NCBI GenBank assembly: GCA_019930625.1
Contig: CP082844.1
Coordinates: 2,418,001-2,482,000 of the forward strand
Length of the DNA: 64,000 nt
Source of the DNA: Nocardia asteroides
GTDB taxonomy: Bacteria > Actinomycetota > Actinomycetes > Mycobacteriales > Mycobacteriaceae
Reading direction: 5' to 3'
Shown here: piece after piece, positions 27,640 to 38,067 of the stretch
Layout: the number at the start of each line of letters is the position of its first letter
Position numbering within the stretch: position 1 is the first letter of the stretch
Translations under genes and position numbers: made by a program
The notes under the pieces: generated by a model
Told to the model about the DNA's origin: nothing
Database searches by the model: none
What the model saw: only the letters and a program-made list of their open reading frames with translations

Positions 27640-28560
27640 GTGCGGCGTGTCCCAGGCTTTTCGTTGTTCATCGTTCTGCTCGCCGCGGTGTGCGCCACCG
27701 CGGGCGCGGCACACGCGCAAGAGCGCTATCCGGTCGACTACAACTTCTTCGCGGGCATCCCCGCGGAGCTGGCGAATCCGGGCGGTTCGCTGCCCGGCAC
27801 CAACGACTGGTCCTGCCGGCCCGGTTCCGCGCATCCGAATCCGGTGGTTCTCGTGCACGGTACGGGGGGTGGCGCACAGACGAATTGGGGCGTGTTCGCG
27901 CCGCTGCTGGCCAACGAGGGCTACTGCGTGTACGCGTCCACCTTCGGCGCCTACGACCTGCCGTGGCCCGCGTCGGCCGTCGGAGGCATGCTTCCGATCG
28001 AGCGGAGCGCGGCGCAGCTCTCCGCTTTCGTGGACCGGGTACGCGCCGCGACCGGCGCCGCGGAGGTCGACCTCATCGGCCATTCTCAGGGCAATTTCAT
28101 CGGCAACTACTTCGTCAAGCGGCTCGCGGGCGCGGCGAAGGTCGACAAGATGGTCGGGCTGGCCCCGCCCTGGCTCGGCTCGAACGCCGCAGGCATGGCG
28201 GACCTGAACGAATTCGGCACGCGGCTGGGTCTCGGCCCGTTCTTCGACGCCGTGGCCGGGTCGCCCTGCATGGCCTGCCGCCAGGTGCTGCAAGGCTCGG
28301 AGTTCGTGCGCGCGCTCAACGCCGACGGTGTGTACCACCCGGATGTGACCTACACGAACATCGCGACCGTGCTGGACGAGTTGGTGGTGCCGTACACCTC
28401 GGGGCTGGTAGCCGGGCCGCGAGTGACGAATATCGTGGTTCAGGACGGCTGCGCGACGGACTACTCTGGGCATACGGGCATAGCGGGCAGTCGAAGGGCC
28501 GCGACCTACGTGCTCAATGCGCTCGATCCCGCACATCAACGCCCCGTGCCCTGCGGTTAG
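27640..28560 (+). CDS. Secreted class 2 lipase (alpha/beta hydrolase)
   Basis: A 306-residue secreted esterase/lipase. The N-terminal signal peptide ends AHAQ (about residue 26). The mature protein has the oxyanion segment VVLVHGTGGG and the nucleophile elbow GHSQGN. The acid and histidine are probably in the VVPYTSG and GHTGIAG regions. Paired cysteines (SPCMAC, DGCATD) suggest disulfides. The family hydrolyses triacylglycerols or esters outside the cell. GTG at 27640 follows GGGAGG. It lies directly downstream of the IS element, which may have altered its upstream region. Confidence 0.85.
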   Translation: MRRVPGFSLFIVLLAAVCATAGAAHAQERYPVDYNFFAGIPAELANPGGSLPGTNDWSCRPGSAHPNPVVLVHGTGGGAQTNWGVFAPLLANEGYCVYASTFGAYDLPWPASAVGGMLPIERSAAQLSAFVDRVRAATGAAEVDLIGHSQGNFIGNYFVKRLAGAAKVDKMVGLAPPWLGSNAAGMADLNEFGTRLGLGPFFDAVAGSPCMACRQVLQGSEFVRALNADGVYHPDVTYTNIATVLDELVVPYTSGLVAGPRVTNIVVQDGCATDYSGHTGIAGSRRAATYVLNALDPAHQRPVPCG

Positions 28561-28871
28561 GTCGACCCATACACCGGGTAGGCAGCCCAGGTCGTACGTG
28601 TGCGGTGGAGTTCCGGTCGGCGAGTGTTCTGTTCGCTGAGGGCAAAACCCGGCCGGAAACGAATCCCGCGCCGCCCACGTTATGAGTGAATGACCGTGCT
28701 GCTGCCGGTCGGCAATAGGGTGGACTGGCGGCGGCGGCATCTCCCGCCAACTAGAGTGGAGGCGGGGGCCGCAACCCCCGGGCTTCATGGCAGGCTGACG
28801 CCCACGGTTGTTGTACACAGCACACTGCGGCGTCTGTTGCCAGAATGTCGGAGCAGGAGAGTGAGGGAGCG
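28561..28871 (+). promoter_or_regulatory. clpC upstream region with a candidate ClgR-like box
   Basis: These 311 bp hold no gene. TTCGC-5 bp-GCAAA at 28632-28646 is one base from an inverted repeat of TTCGC, resembling operators of the actinobacterial Clp regulator ClgR. TAGAGT (28752-28757) could be a -10. A small CGGGGG/CCCCCG hairpin follows in the leader. All are weak calls from pattern only. Confidence 0.35.
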
Positions 28872-31427
<2,556 letters not shown>

Positions 31428-31436
31428 ATCGCAACC

Positions 31437-31473
31437 GAAGAGCCCGTGTCCACCTGGTGGGCACGGGCTCTTC
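31437..31473 (+). terminator. Terminator after clpC
   Basis: A perfect 12-bp stem: GAAGAGCCCGTG (31437-31448) with CACGGGCTCTTC (31462-31473), loop 13 nt. It begins 10 bp past the clpC stop. Confidence 0.8.
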
Positions 31474-31811
31474 GTATTCCGAGCTGAAATCCGGACCGTC
31501 ACTCGCCTCCATGGCGGTCGCCAGGAAACTCACAGCTTCGGGTCGAGTGAAAATATTCATGCGGAAAAACTGCGCCGATAGGGACGTATTGGGGGCGTTG
31601 GTCGTGCGTCGTCACTCGCTATGCGCCGGAAAACGTATCCTGCGGGGTCTCGAGCGCCCTGCGGAATGTTAACCAAATAATTGCTAACACTCGTTCGTGC
31701 CGCATCGGAAATGTTCGCTGAAAAATTGCTGTATCTCGTATATCGGGCGCGGCGGTGTCGGGCGGCCTTTGTGGAGATCGAGTGGGTGACGGGGCGTAGT
31801 TCTTCCTGCCT
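31474..31811. other. AT-rich non-coding patch
   Basis: No credible gene is present. Composition drops well below the surroundings: 31661-31740 is about 42% G+C by my count, in a window that is mostly well above 60%. The sequence includes AATGTTAACCAAATAATTG-like runs. It lies next to a decayed regulator gene, so it may be degraded or acquired DNA and a possible Lsr2 target. Confidence 0.55.
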
Positions 31812-31991
31812 ACCGGGGCTCTCGAGTCCGGATTCGTAGGCCACCAGTTGGGCGCCGTCCTGCGCATTCAGTTTCGCGAGGATACGGCTGACATGGTGCG
31901 GGCGATCGCGGGCTCATGTAGGGGCGTTTCCGATTTCGGCAGCTGTGAGGCCCTCGGCGACCGGGATTATCACGTCCCGCTCGCGGCCCTC
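31812..31991 (-). pseudogene. Remnant of a LuxR-type response regulator (HTH only)
   Basis: On the minus strand one frame reads GRERDVIIPVAEGLTAAEIGNAPT, a stop (TGA), then HHVSRILAKLNAQDGAQLVAYESGL. This is the LuxR helix-turn-helix of NarL-type response regulators, interrupted by an in-frame stop in the recognition helix region and missing about one residue. There is no receiver domain. It lies just downstream of a NarL-type sensor kinase, where its partner regulator would be expected. Confidence 0.75.
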
Positions 31992-32016
31992 CTGTGGGCT
32001 TGGTCGCGTCGCCCGG

Positions 32017-33687
32017 TCAGTGGCGCGGGTGAACGGCCGGTGTGCCGGGCAGTTCGGCCGCGTCGGCGGACCGTGCCCGTGAGACGCCCGGCGTCGGACG
32101 CGCCGGGGCTGTGGTGCCCCGATTCTCGGCGGCCGTGGTGGGCGCTGCCTCGGCGCCTGCCGCCGAGACGTCCGCCGCCGCGGTGCTCTGCTGCGGCGTA
32201 CCCGATGCCGCGGAGTTATGCGACGGTCTCCCCCCTGACGCGGTCCTCTCCGTCGACGCGCCCGCGGTCGTTGCGTCGCGCCCACGCGTTCCCGCTGACG
32301 CGGTGTTCTGCGCCGGTGTCCCCGGGAGGGCAGCCCCGGTCTCGTTCGCCGCGGATTCGGGAGCCCGTGTGGGCAGCCTGGCCGCGACCCGGAACCCGCC
32401 GCTGGGGCGCGGACCCGCGGTGAGTGCGCCGCCGAGTGCATGAGTGCGGTCCCGCATGCCGATGATCCCGTTGCCGCCGCCGGCGCCGGAGCGCGATGTG
32501 GCACCGGTGGGGCGGGTGTTGTCGACAGTGATGTCGACCGAGTCCGGGGTGTAGCGCACGGTCACCGTGGCGTCGGCGCCCGGTGCGTGCCGGAGCACGT
32601 TGGTCAGCGACTCCTGGATGATCCGGGCCGCCGCCCCGTCGATGACGCTGGGCAGCTGTTGCGGGGTGCCGAGTACGCGGGTCTCCACCGTCAACCCGGT
32701 GGCGCGGGGCCGCTGCAACAGGTCGTCCAGGTCGCCGATGCTCGGCGCCGGAGCGCGCGGGGCGGGTGGCGGCTGGACGGTGGCCGCGGCCTCCTCGGGG
32801 AGGTCGTTGTCGGTCGAAGCAGGCTGGGCCGGAGCCGAACTGCGATTGGTGCGGGGGGATCGGCGGGTCCGGCGGCGGCCGGTGTCCTCCGCGCTCGCCT
32901 CGGCCGCGAGGTGTTGCCCGTCGGGCTCCGCGGTTCCGGCGCGGATTGTGTGCTGCAGCGCGTGCACTTCGGCGAGAGCGTCGCGGCTGGCATTCTTGAT
33001 CGCGGTGAGCGCCGTCTCGGCCTGCTCCGGGCGCTTGTCCAGCAGTTCCAGCGCCACCGACGACTGCATGTCGATCATCGACAAGCTGTGCGCGAGCACG
33101 TCGTGCAGCTCCCGCGCCATGGCGAGGCGCTCCTCGCCGGCTCGCCGCTCACGCTGCGCTTCCTCGTCTCGGCGGGCGGCCTCGGCGTGTTGGCCGCGCG
33201 CGAGGAGCGCGGCCTTGCGCTGCCGGATCGCCTCGGCCACCAGCAGCAACGCCGAAAGCCACGCCATCAGCGCGAATACCTGCCACGGGTCGGCAGGCCG
33301 CTCCAGCAGGGTGGGCAGCGGCCAGACCAGCGCGAGACAGCCCAGCAGGACGAGCGGGTAAGTCCACCAGCGGGATCCGGCGCTCGCGGCGGTGAGGAAG
33401 GCGATGACCAGCGAGACGAAGATCGGCCCGTACCCGTAGTCCCGGAAGAAATACGCCACGCACACGGCGAGCACCACGATCAGCACGGGCCCCGGCTGCG
33501 CACGCCGCCAGATCAGCGCTACCGGCCCGGCCAGCAGCAGGAGATACCCGAGGACGTCGAGGGAGTGCACTCCCGTCTGCCGCGTGTTCGCGAAGGTGCC
33601 TCCGACCAACTGAACCGCGGCCACGACGAGCGCGACTCCCCAGTCCAAGCCGACCGAGCTGCGATCCGTAATCCCTGCCACCCGCAC
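32017..33687 (-). CDS. NarL-type sensor histidine kinase (orphaned)
   Basis: A 556-residue membrane kinase. Residues 15-160 contain about five hydrophobic helices. The HisKA_3 dimerisation helix carries the phospho-acceptor in RELHDVLAHSLSMI. The ATPase domain shows an N box (RIIQESLTNVLRHA) and a G box (GNGIIGMRDR). A disordered Arg/Pro/Ala-rich insert of about 75 residues separates the two. A further Ala/Thr/Ser-rich tail of about 115 residues follows the ATPase. Such kinases normally phosphorylate a LuxR-type regulator; the downstream one is a fragment. GTG start with TAGGCT 6 nt upstream suggests a leaderless mRNA. Confidence 0.88.
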   Translation of the reverse strand: MRVAGITDRSSVGLDWGVALVVAAVQLVGGTFANTRQTGVHSLDVLGYLLLLAGPVALIWRRAQPGPVLIVVLAVCVAYFFRDYGYGPIFVSLVIAFLTAASAGSRWWTYPLVLLGCLALVWPLPTLLERPADPWQVFALMAWLSALLLVAEAIRQRKAALLARGQHAEAARRDEEAQRERRAGEERLAMARELHDVLAHSLSMIDMQSSVALELLDKRPEQAETALTAIKNASRDALAEVHALQHTIRAGTAEPDGQHLAAEASAEDTGRRRTRRSPRTNRSSAPAQPASTDNDLPEEAAATVQPPPAPRAPAPSIGDLDDLLQRPRATGLTVETRVLGTPQQLPSVIDGAAARIIQESLTNVLRHAPGADATVTVRYTPDSVDITVDNTRPTGATSRSGAGGGNGIIGMRDRTHALGGALTAGPRPSGGFRVAARLPTRAPESAANETGAALPGTPAQNTASAGTRGRDATTAGASTERTASGGRPSHNSAASGTPQQSTAAADVSAAGAEAAPTTAAENRGTTAPARPTPGVSRARSADAAELPGTPAVHPRH

Positions 33688-33693
33688 CCACGT

Positions 33694-33699
33694 AGCCTA
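33694..33699 (-). promoter_or_regulatory. -10 box for leaderless histidine kinase transcript
   Basis: TAGGCT on the minus strand ends 6 nt before the GTG at 33687; no Shine-Dalgarno is present. Confidence 0.45.
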
Positions 33700-33952
33700 T
33701 GCGGCCCGGCCCGGATTCACGTCTGCCTGAGAACGTATTTCGGGAGAATTGCGCCGATTCGGCGTCTGCGGTGCGCTCGACGGCTGTGCGCCGACGTCCG
33801 TCCGGCAGGTCTGGCCGTGCCGGCCGGTTACCTTGTTCTGTCCGGGGCGCGGTGATCTGGCTGATGCGCGAACGCGGCCTGGTGTGAGCCACGGCAGGGA
33901 ATCGACACGGTTGGTGGGCATTGTCCGTCAACGATGTCGTTTCGCGGATCGG

Positions 33953-34573
33953 TCACGACGCTCGGCCGTCAGCGAGAACGGTTTCGGCGATTACGCGAAG
34001 GGCGTCGGTGATCTGTTCGCAGGTCAGGCCGCGCGAGCGTTGTTGCTGATAGACCTCGGCGGCCAGCGGCGCGAGGAGTGCGTCGACCATCGCGGCCGGC
34101 TCCCGAATCCCCGCTGCCGTCAACAGCGCTCGCACATGGGCATACCAGAATCCGTAGGCGCCGGTCGCGAAGCGCGCTCCGCCGATTTCCGCGCCCAGCA
34201 CGAGATGCGCGTGCGCGTCGAGCAATTCGACCATCGCCGCGTAGAACGCGGCCAGCCTTCGCGCGGGAGGAGCTCCGGGCCCGAGCGGCGGCGGGCCGGA
34301 GAGCAGTCGCTCTTGCAGTGCCCGCTCATGCTCGTCGAGCAGGGCTACCGCGACCGACGTGGTATCCGGATAGCGCCGGTACAGGGTGCCCCTGCCGACG
34401 CCCGCGGCCTTCGCGATGTCGTCCATCGTCACCGCCCGTGGGTCCCGCGTGGCGAAGAGTTCCGCGGCGGCGGCGAGCACTTTGGCGCGGTTGCGTGCCG
34501 CGTCCGCGCGTTCGGGCGGGGCCGCCGACGGGTCCGGCCCGGTGGCGGCGAGCAGGTCGGATCGGGGTTCCAT
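33953..34573 (-). CDS. TetR-family repressor divergent from azoreductase
   Basis: A 206-residue TetR-type regulator. The DNA-binding domain reads AELFATRDPRAVTMDDIAKAAGVGRGTLYRRYPDT (residues about 35-70). The rest is a helical ligand-binding domain rich in Ala/Leu. ATG at 34573 is chosen over upstream in-frame starts because TACAGT lies 6 nt before it, indicating a leaderless transcript. The probable -35 (TTGTCC) falls inside a 9-3-9 palindrome, so autorepression is likely. It probably also controls the divergent azoreductase-SMR pair. Confidence 0.88.
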   Translation of the reverse strand: MEPRSDLLAATGPDPSAAPPERADAARNRAKVLAAAAELFATRDPRAVTMDDIAKAAGVGRGTLYRRYPDTTSVAVALLDEHERALQERLLSGPPPLGPGAPPARRLAAFYAAMVELLDAHAHLVLGAEIGGARFATGAYGFWYAHVRALLTAAGIREPAAMVDALLAPLAAEVYQQQRSRGLTCEQITDALRVIAETVLADGRAS

Positions 34574-34599
34574 GCCCCGACTGTAGCGGACTGGGCAAT

Positions 34600-34620
34600 A
34601 AGTGGACAACATGTCCACTT
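34600..34620. promoter_or_regulatory. TetR operator copy 1 (perfect 9-3-9 palindrome)
   Basis: Arms AAGTGGACA and TGTCCACTT are perfectly complementary around ACA. The site overlaps the -35 of the tetR gene, giving a simple autorepression geometry. Confidence 0.75.
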
Positions 34621-34644
34621 CTATTCTATCGTCGATTTCGGATG

Positions 34645-34665
34645 ATTCGGACAGCGTGTCCACTT
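34645..34665. promoter_or_regulatory. TetR operator copy 2 (imperfect)
   Basis: The right arm TGTCCACTT is identical to copy 1, at the same 3-bp spacing. The left arm ATTCGGACA matches 6 of 9. It lies 16 bp before the azoreductase ATG, ahead of GGAGG, where bound repressor would block the downstream gene. Confidence 0.65.
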
Positions 34666-34680
34666 ACTCGGAGGTTGACC

Positions 34681-35328
34681 ATGAGCACTCTGTTGCACCT
34701 CGACGCCAGCGCCCGGCGGCACTCGATCAGCCGGGAGTTGAGCGCCGCCTTCGCCGAGGCGTGGCGCGTACGCCATCCGGACAGCGACTACCGCTACCGC
34801 GACCTCGCGGCCGAGCCGGTGCCGTTCATCGGGGAGGCGTGGACGCAGCTGTGTGACGCGGTGCTCGCCTTGCCGAGCACGGACGCGCGTCGGATCGGTG
34901 AGTTGGTTCGTACCCCGCAGCAGGCCGCCGCGTGGGAGATCGTCGAGCCGCTGCTGGCGGAGTTGCTCTCGGCGGACGTGATCCTGATCGGAACCCCGAT
35001 GTACAACTACTCGATCCCGGCCTCGCTCAAAGCATGGCTGGACCAGGTCACCTTTCCGCGAATGTCGCTGGAGCACCGAAGGTTCATCGTGACGAGCGCC
35101 CGCGGTGGCGCGTACTCGCCGGGCGCTCCCAAAGCGGCCTACGACTACCAGGAGCGCTTCCTGCGAGACTTCTTCGCAGGTCATTTCGCCGTCTCCGACA
35201 CCGTGTTCGTACACGCGGAACTCGCCAATTCCCGCCAAGATCCGGTGCTTGCGAATCGGCGTGCCGAGCACGACGAGTCCTACGCCCGAGCGTTGGCGAC
35301 CGTTCGGGATCTGGCCGGGGAGTACTGA
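34681..35328 (+). CDS. FMN-dependent NADH-azoreductase/NAD(P)H quinone reductase
   Basis: A 215-residue flavodoxin-fold protein of the AzoR family. It has the N-terminal LLHLDASARRHSISRELS (phosphate-binding loop for FMN), IGTPMYNYSIPASLKAWLDQV and TSARGGAYSPG, all typical of AzoR. It reduces quinones or azo compounds by two electrons with NAD(P)H. With a TetR repressor in front and a drug/metabolite exporter behind, it looks like part of a response to an electrophilic or aromatic compound. A longer upstream extension is antisense to tetR and rejected. GGAGG lies at 34670-34674. Confidence 0.92.
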   Translation: MSTLLHLDASARRHSISRELSAAFAEAWRVRHPDSDYRYRDLAAEPVPFIGEAWTQLCDAVLALPSTDARRIGELVRTPQQAAAWEIVEPLLAELLSADVILIGTPMYNYSIPASLKAWLDQVTFPRMSLEHRRFIVTSARGGAYSPGAPKAAYDYQERFLRDFFAGHFAVSDTVFVHAELANSRQDPVLANRRAEHDESYARALATVRDLAGEY

Positions 35329-35329
35329 G

Positions 35330-35650
35330 ATGAACTGGGTAGTCCTCGCCGTCGCCGGTCTGGTGGAGATCGCTTGGTCGCAAAGCATCAAACCGACCGA
35401 GAACTTCACCAAACCAGTGCAGACCCTGATCTGCTTCGTTCTGGGTGCTTCCGCCGTGTACCTGCTGTCCCGGGCCATGCAGACGTTGCCGGTCGGCACC
35501 GCCTACGCGGTGTTCACCGGGATCGGCGCCCTCGGGGCGATCACCCTCGGTGTCCTCGTCCACAAGGATCCGCTCGGTGCGGGCCGCGTGCTGGCGCTCG
35601 CGTTGATCCTCGGCGGCATCGTGCTGGCCAGGCTCACCAATCCGGCGTGA
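35330..35650 (+). CDS. Small multidrug resistance (SMR) transporter, SugE/Gdx-like
   Basis: A 106-residue protein with four transmembrane helices. The essential glutamate is Glu13 in AGLVEIAWSQSIK. The W-x-x-x-I-K pattern after it and the short loops resemble the SugE/Gdx branch (guanidinium exporters) more than the EmrE branch. Assignment within the family is uncertain. The ATG lies 1 bp past the azoreductase stop, so the two are co-expressed. It works as an antiparallel dimer in the inner membrane exchanging protons for cations. No guanidine riboswitch is seen; control seems to be via TetR. Confidence 0.88.
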   Translation: MNWVVLAVAGLVEIAWSQSIKPTENFTKPVQTLICFVLGASAVYLLSRAMQTLPVGTAYAVFTGIGALGAITLGVLVHKDPLGAGRVLALALILGGIVLARLTNPA

Positions 35651-35800
35651 CGGCACGGATTCGCTTGGTGCGCCCGGGGTTTACCGGCGTGTGCGAGCAT
35701 GCGCCGACGCGCGAGTGATCGGCGAACCGGTAGGCCGGGGCGAGGCGGCCGGGGTAGGTTCGTGCTGAATCGTCAAACGATCATCGGCGAAAGGACCGTG

Positions 35801-36241
35801 ATGCCCACACGTACCGCGCGTACTGCCTGGACCGGCACCCTGCAGGAGGGTTCGGGACAGGTCGAACTGGCCAGTTCGGGGGTCGGAAAGTACGACGTGT
35901 CGTTCCCCAAGCGTTCCGCGGAGGAGGCCGACGGCACCACCAGCCCGGAGGAGCTGATCGCGGCCGCGCACTCCTCCTGCTACGCGATGGCGCTCTCGGC
36001 GCAGATCGGCAATGCCGGTGGCACCCCGGAAAGCTTGGACGTCACGGCCGACGTGACGCTCGGCCCCGACCCGGCGGGCGGCTTCCGGATCACCGGGATC
36101 AAGTTGACCGTCCGCGGTCGCGTCTCCGGCATCGACGCCGACGCCTTCCAAGCCGCCGCCGAGGCCGCAAAGGCGGGGTGCCCGATCAGCAAGGCACTGG
36201 CCGGGGTCGACCACATCACCCTCGACGCCGCTCTCGACTAG
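35801..36241 (+). CDS. OsmC/Ohr-family peroxidase
   Basis: A 146-residue OsmC-type protein that reduces organic hydroperoxides through paired cysteines. The first is in AAHSSCYAMAL and the second in AAKAGCPISKAL, the normal spacing. TSPEELIAAAHSSC is a family signature. Start ATG at 35801 with AAAGGA upstream. It is probably transcribed alone; no OhrR/MarR regulator is adjacent. Confidence 0.92.
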   Translation: MPTRTARTAWTGTLQEGSGQVELASSGVGKYDVSFPKRSAEEADGTTSPEELIAAAHSSCYAMALSAQIGNAGGTPESLDVTADVTLGPDPAGGFRITGIKLTVRGRVSGIDADAFQAAAEAAKAGCPISKALAGVDHITLDAALD

Positions 36242-36309
36242 TTCTCGCACCACCGCTTCGTGCCCCGCGCCTTCGGTCGGAGGAGCGGGGTACGAACGCG
36301 TGAGGGGAG

Positions 36310-36792
36310 TCAGCGCCTGCGGAAGTAGCGGCGGGCCGGGCGGGTGTAGAGGGCGGGTACGGCGATCAGCACCGCGATGACGTGGACGCTGCGGAGACTC
36401 GCGAGCAGCACGGACGCCGGTGACGCGTCCCGGAAGAGGTCGCGCAGTTCGTTGGCGGACATGGCCGCGGCAAGCGGTTCGACGATCAGTGACAACAGGC
36501 CGAATACGCCGATGCCGACGGCGATCAGCAGGCGGGCCCAGCGGTCGCCGCGGGTCATGCGCACCGCCACGACCAGCACCAGAAGGTAGATCGCCGTGCG
36601 CACCGCCAGTCCGGCGGCAATGGTCGTCCGGTCGGTTTCGGGGAAAGCGAGCGCGGCCCGCACGACGGCTTCGGCGATGCCCGCCGCCAAGGCGACCGCC
36701 AAGGCGGCGAACGCGACGCGAACGGGGCGCGGTGGCGCAGCGGGGTGGTCACGCGACGATGCGGGCCAGACGGAAAAGGCGGTGCCGGTCAT
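36310..36792 (-). CDS. Small integral membrane protein, unknown
   Basis: A 160-residue protein with four predicted helices (about 25-46, 62-80, 86-107 and 128-147). Positive charges lie at the C-terminus (RPARRYFRRR). I recognise no family. It lies just downstream of cbtA on the same strand (36-bp gap), so it may be co-transcribed with the cobalt genes, but nothing in it binds metal obviously. Confidence 0.65.
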   Translation of the reverse strand: MTGTAFSVWPASSRDHPAAPPRPVRVAFAALAVALAAGIAEAVVRAALAFPETDRTTIAAGLAVRTAIYLLVLVVAVRMTRGDRWARLLIAVGIGVFGLLSLIVEPLAAAMSANELRDLFRDASPASVLLASLRSVHVIAVLIAVPALYTRPARRYFRRR

Positions 36793-36827
36793 GGGGCCGA
36801 CACTGCCTCAGCGTTTCCGGACGCGAA

Positions 36828-37619
36828 TCACTCCGCGGTAGCGACGGCTGCCCCTACGGCGGTATCGGTGCGCGTAGCGAACTCGGTGAGGGCCGCGAAG
36901 CCCAAGGCCAAGCAGGCCCACAGCGTCGCCGTCTCGGCCAGTGACGCCACCCGGAACTGCCACAGCAGGGTGGCCGGGAAGTCCGCGCCCACCTCGTTCA
37001 CACCGGGAAGCAGGACATAGCCGAGCGCGGTCGCCAGCACGAACGCCGCGACGCCGCCGATCAGCCGGACCGTGGGAAGTTGGGCGCGCAGCGCGGTGAA
37101 CACCGCCACCGCCGTGCCGACCGCCACGATCCCCAGCAGCACCGCCGCCAGCCACAACAGGGTGCGCTCGTCGACGGTGTCCGGATCGCCCACCGCGGGC
37201 GGGTTCGCCGGGTACTTGAAGAACGGGACCGCGACGATCGCGGCCCATCCCGCCAGACCGAGCAGCAACGTGAGCCGCGGCCCGGACAGCGTGGTGTAGC
37301 GCCGCGCGAAATGTGCGACAGAGGCGAAGACGGCGCCGAGCGCGACCCCGGCCAGTCCGAGCGCGAGGAATTGGCCGAACTTCTGGCCGCCGCGGCTCAC
37401 CAGCGGTTCTTCCTCGTCACCGTGGGAATGCCCGCCCGGGGATTCGGCATGCTCGCCGTGTGTGTGCCCGGCGGCGGAACCCGCTTCCTCGATGGCGATG
37501 GCGGCGTCGAGTTTTGGTTCGCCGACGAAGTAACCGACTGTCGCGGCCAGCAGTCCGGCGATGAGGCCGGCCAGCAGGCCACGAAGCAGCAGTGTTCGGA
37601 GCGAACCGATCAGTGGCAC
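36828..37619 (-). CDS. cbtA: Cobalt transporter subunit CbtA
   Basis: A 263-residue membrane protein with about six helices. A cytosolic or periplasmic His-rich loop after helix 1 (HTHGEHAESPGGHSHGDEEE) is suited to metal binding. KYPANPPAVG is the CbtA signature region. With CbtB it is predicted to import cobalt for cobalamin synthesis. The GTG start at 37619 overlaps the cbtB stop region by 10 bp. The cobalamin riboswitch upstream of cbtB should control both. Confidence 0.9.
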   Translation of the reverse strand: MPLIGSLRTLLLRGLLAGLIAGLLAATVGYFVGEPKLDAAIAIEEAGSAAGHTHGEHAESPGGHSHGDEEEPLVSRGGQKFGQFLALGLAGVALGAVFASVAHFARRYTTLSGPRLTLLLGLAGWAAIVAVPFFKYPANPPAVGDPDTVDERTLLWLAAVLLGIVAVGTAVAVFTALRAQLPTVRLIGGVAAFVLATALGYVLLPGVNEVGADFPATLLWQFRVASLAETATLWACLALGFAALTEFATRTDTAVGAAVATAE

Positions 37620-37804
37620 GGAAGCCCCAGCAGGTGGCGTCCGTCGTGCATCAGCTCGTGCAAATACATCCCGCTGCGCGAGATGAGGCCCTGGTCGAAT
37701 CCGACCAGGTAGAGCGTGAGCAGTGCGAGAAGAACGACACCGACCGTGACGAGCACGGTGGCCAGGGAGTCGGTTGCCCGGCTTGGTGAATGCGCGATGG
37801 CCAT
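37610..37804 (-). CDS. cbtB: Cobalt transporter subunit CbtB
   Basis: A 64-residue protein with one transmembrane helix (LATVLVTVGVVLLALLTLYLVG). The C-terminal metal-binding patch HELMHDGRHLLGLPCH is characteristic of CbtB. The ATG at 37804 follows AAGGAGG. The surrounding longer minus-strand frame reads through the riboswitch and is not coding upstream of this start. It forms an operon with cbtA. Confidence 0.9.
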   Translation of the reverse strand: MAIAHSPSRATDSLATVLVTVGVVLLALLTLYLVGFDQGLISRSGMYLHELMHDGRHLLGLPCH

Positions 37805-37847
37805 TCGAGTCCTCCTTGGGATACGCGTCCCGTCGGGTGGTGGGCGC

Positions 37848-37968
37848 GACGGTGCCGGTGTCTGGCTTTCCGGCACCGGACTCGGTGCATGGAACACAGT
37901 GGCGCGACCGCTCCGGAATCTCACCGGAATTACCGCATCACCCTCGCGTTTGTCCTTCGAACTGTGAC
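37848..37968 (-). ncRNA. Cobalamin riboswitch upstream of cbtBA
   Basis: On the minus strand the order of conserved elements matches the B12 riboswitch. GGTGAGATTCCGGAGCGG comes first. The B12 box GCCACTG (revcomp of 37897-37903) follows, and AAGCCAGACACCGGC comes downstream, with complementary GTGCCGG/CCGGCAC arms. It ends about 45 nt before the cbtB ATG. Cobalamin binding should switch off expression of the cobalt uptake genes. Confidence 0.85.
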
Positions 37969-38067
37969 ATCTCACCGACCTCGGCGTCAACAGTGTCCGG
38001 CACGGGCGTACCACGGTGCCGGGCGAGTCGCCGGGCAGGCGGACCTGCCCGGCACCGAGTATTCGGC

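Noticed and set aside
31557..31844. 95-codon minus-strand frame starting MAYESGL
   Set aside because: It is the read-through end of the decayed LuxR domain, not an independent gene.
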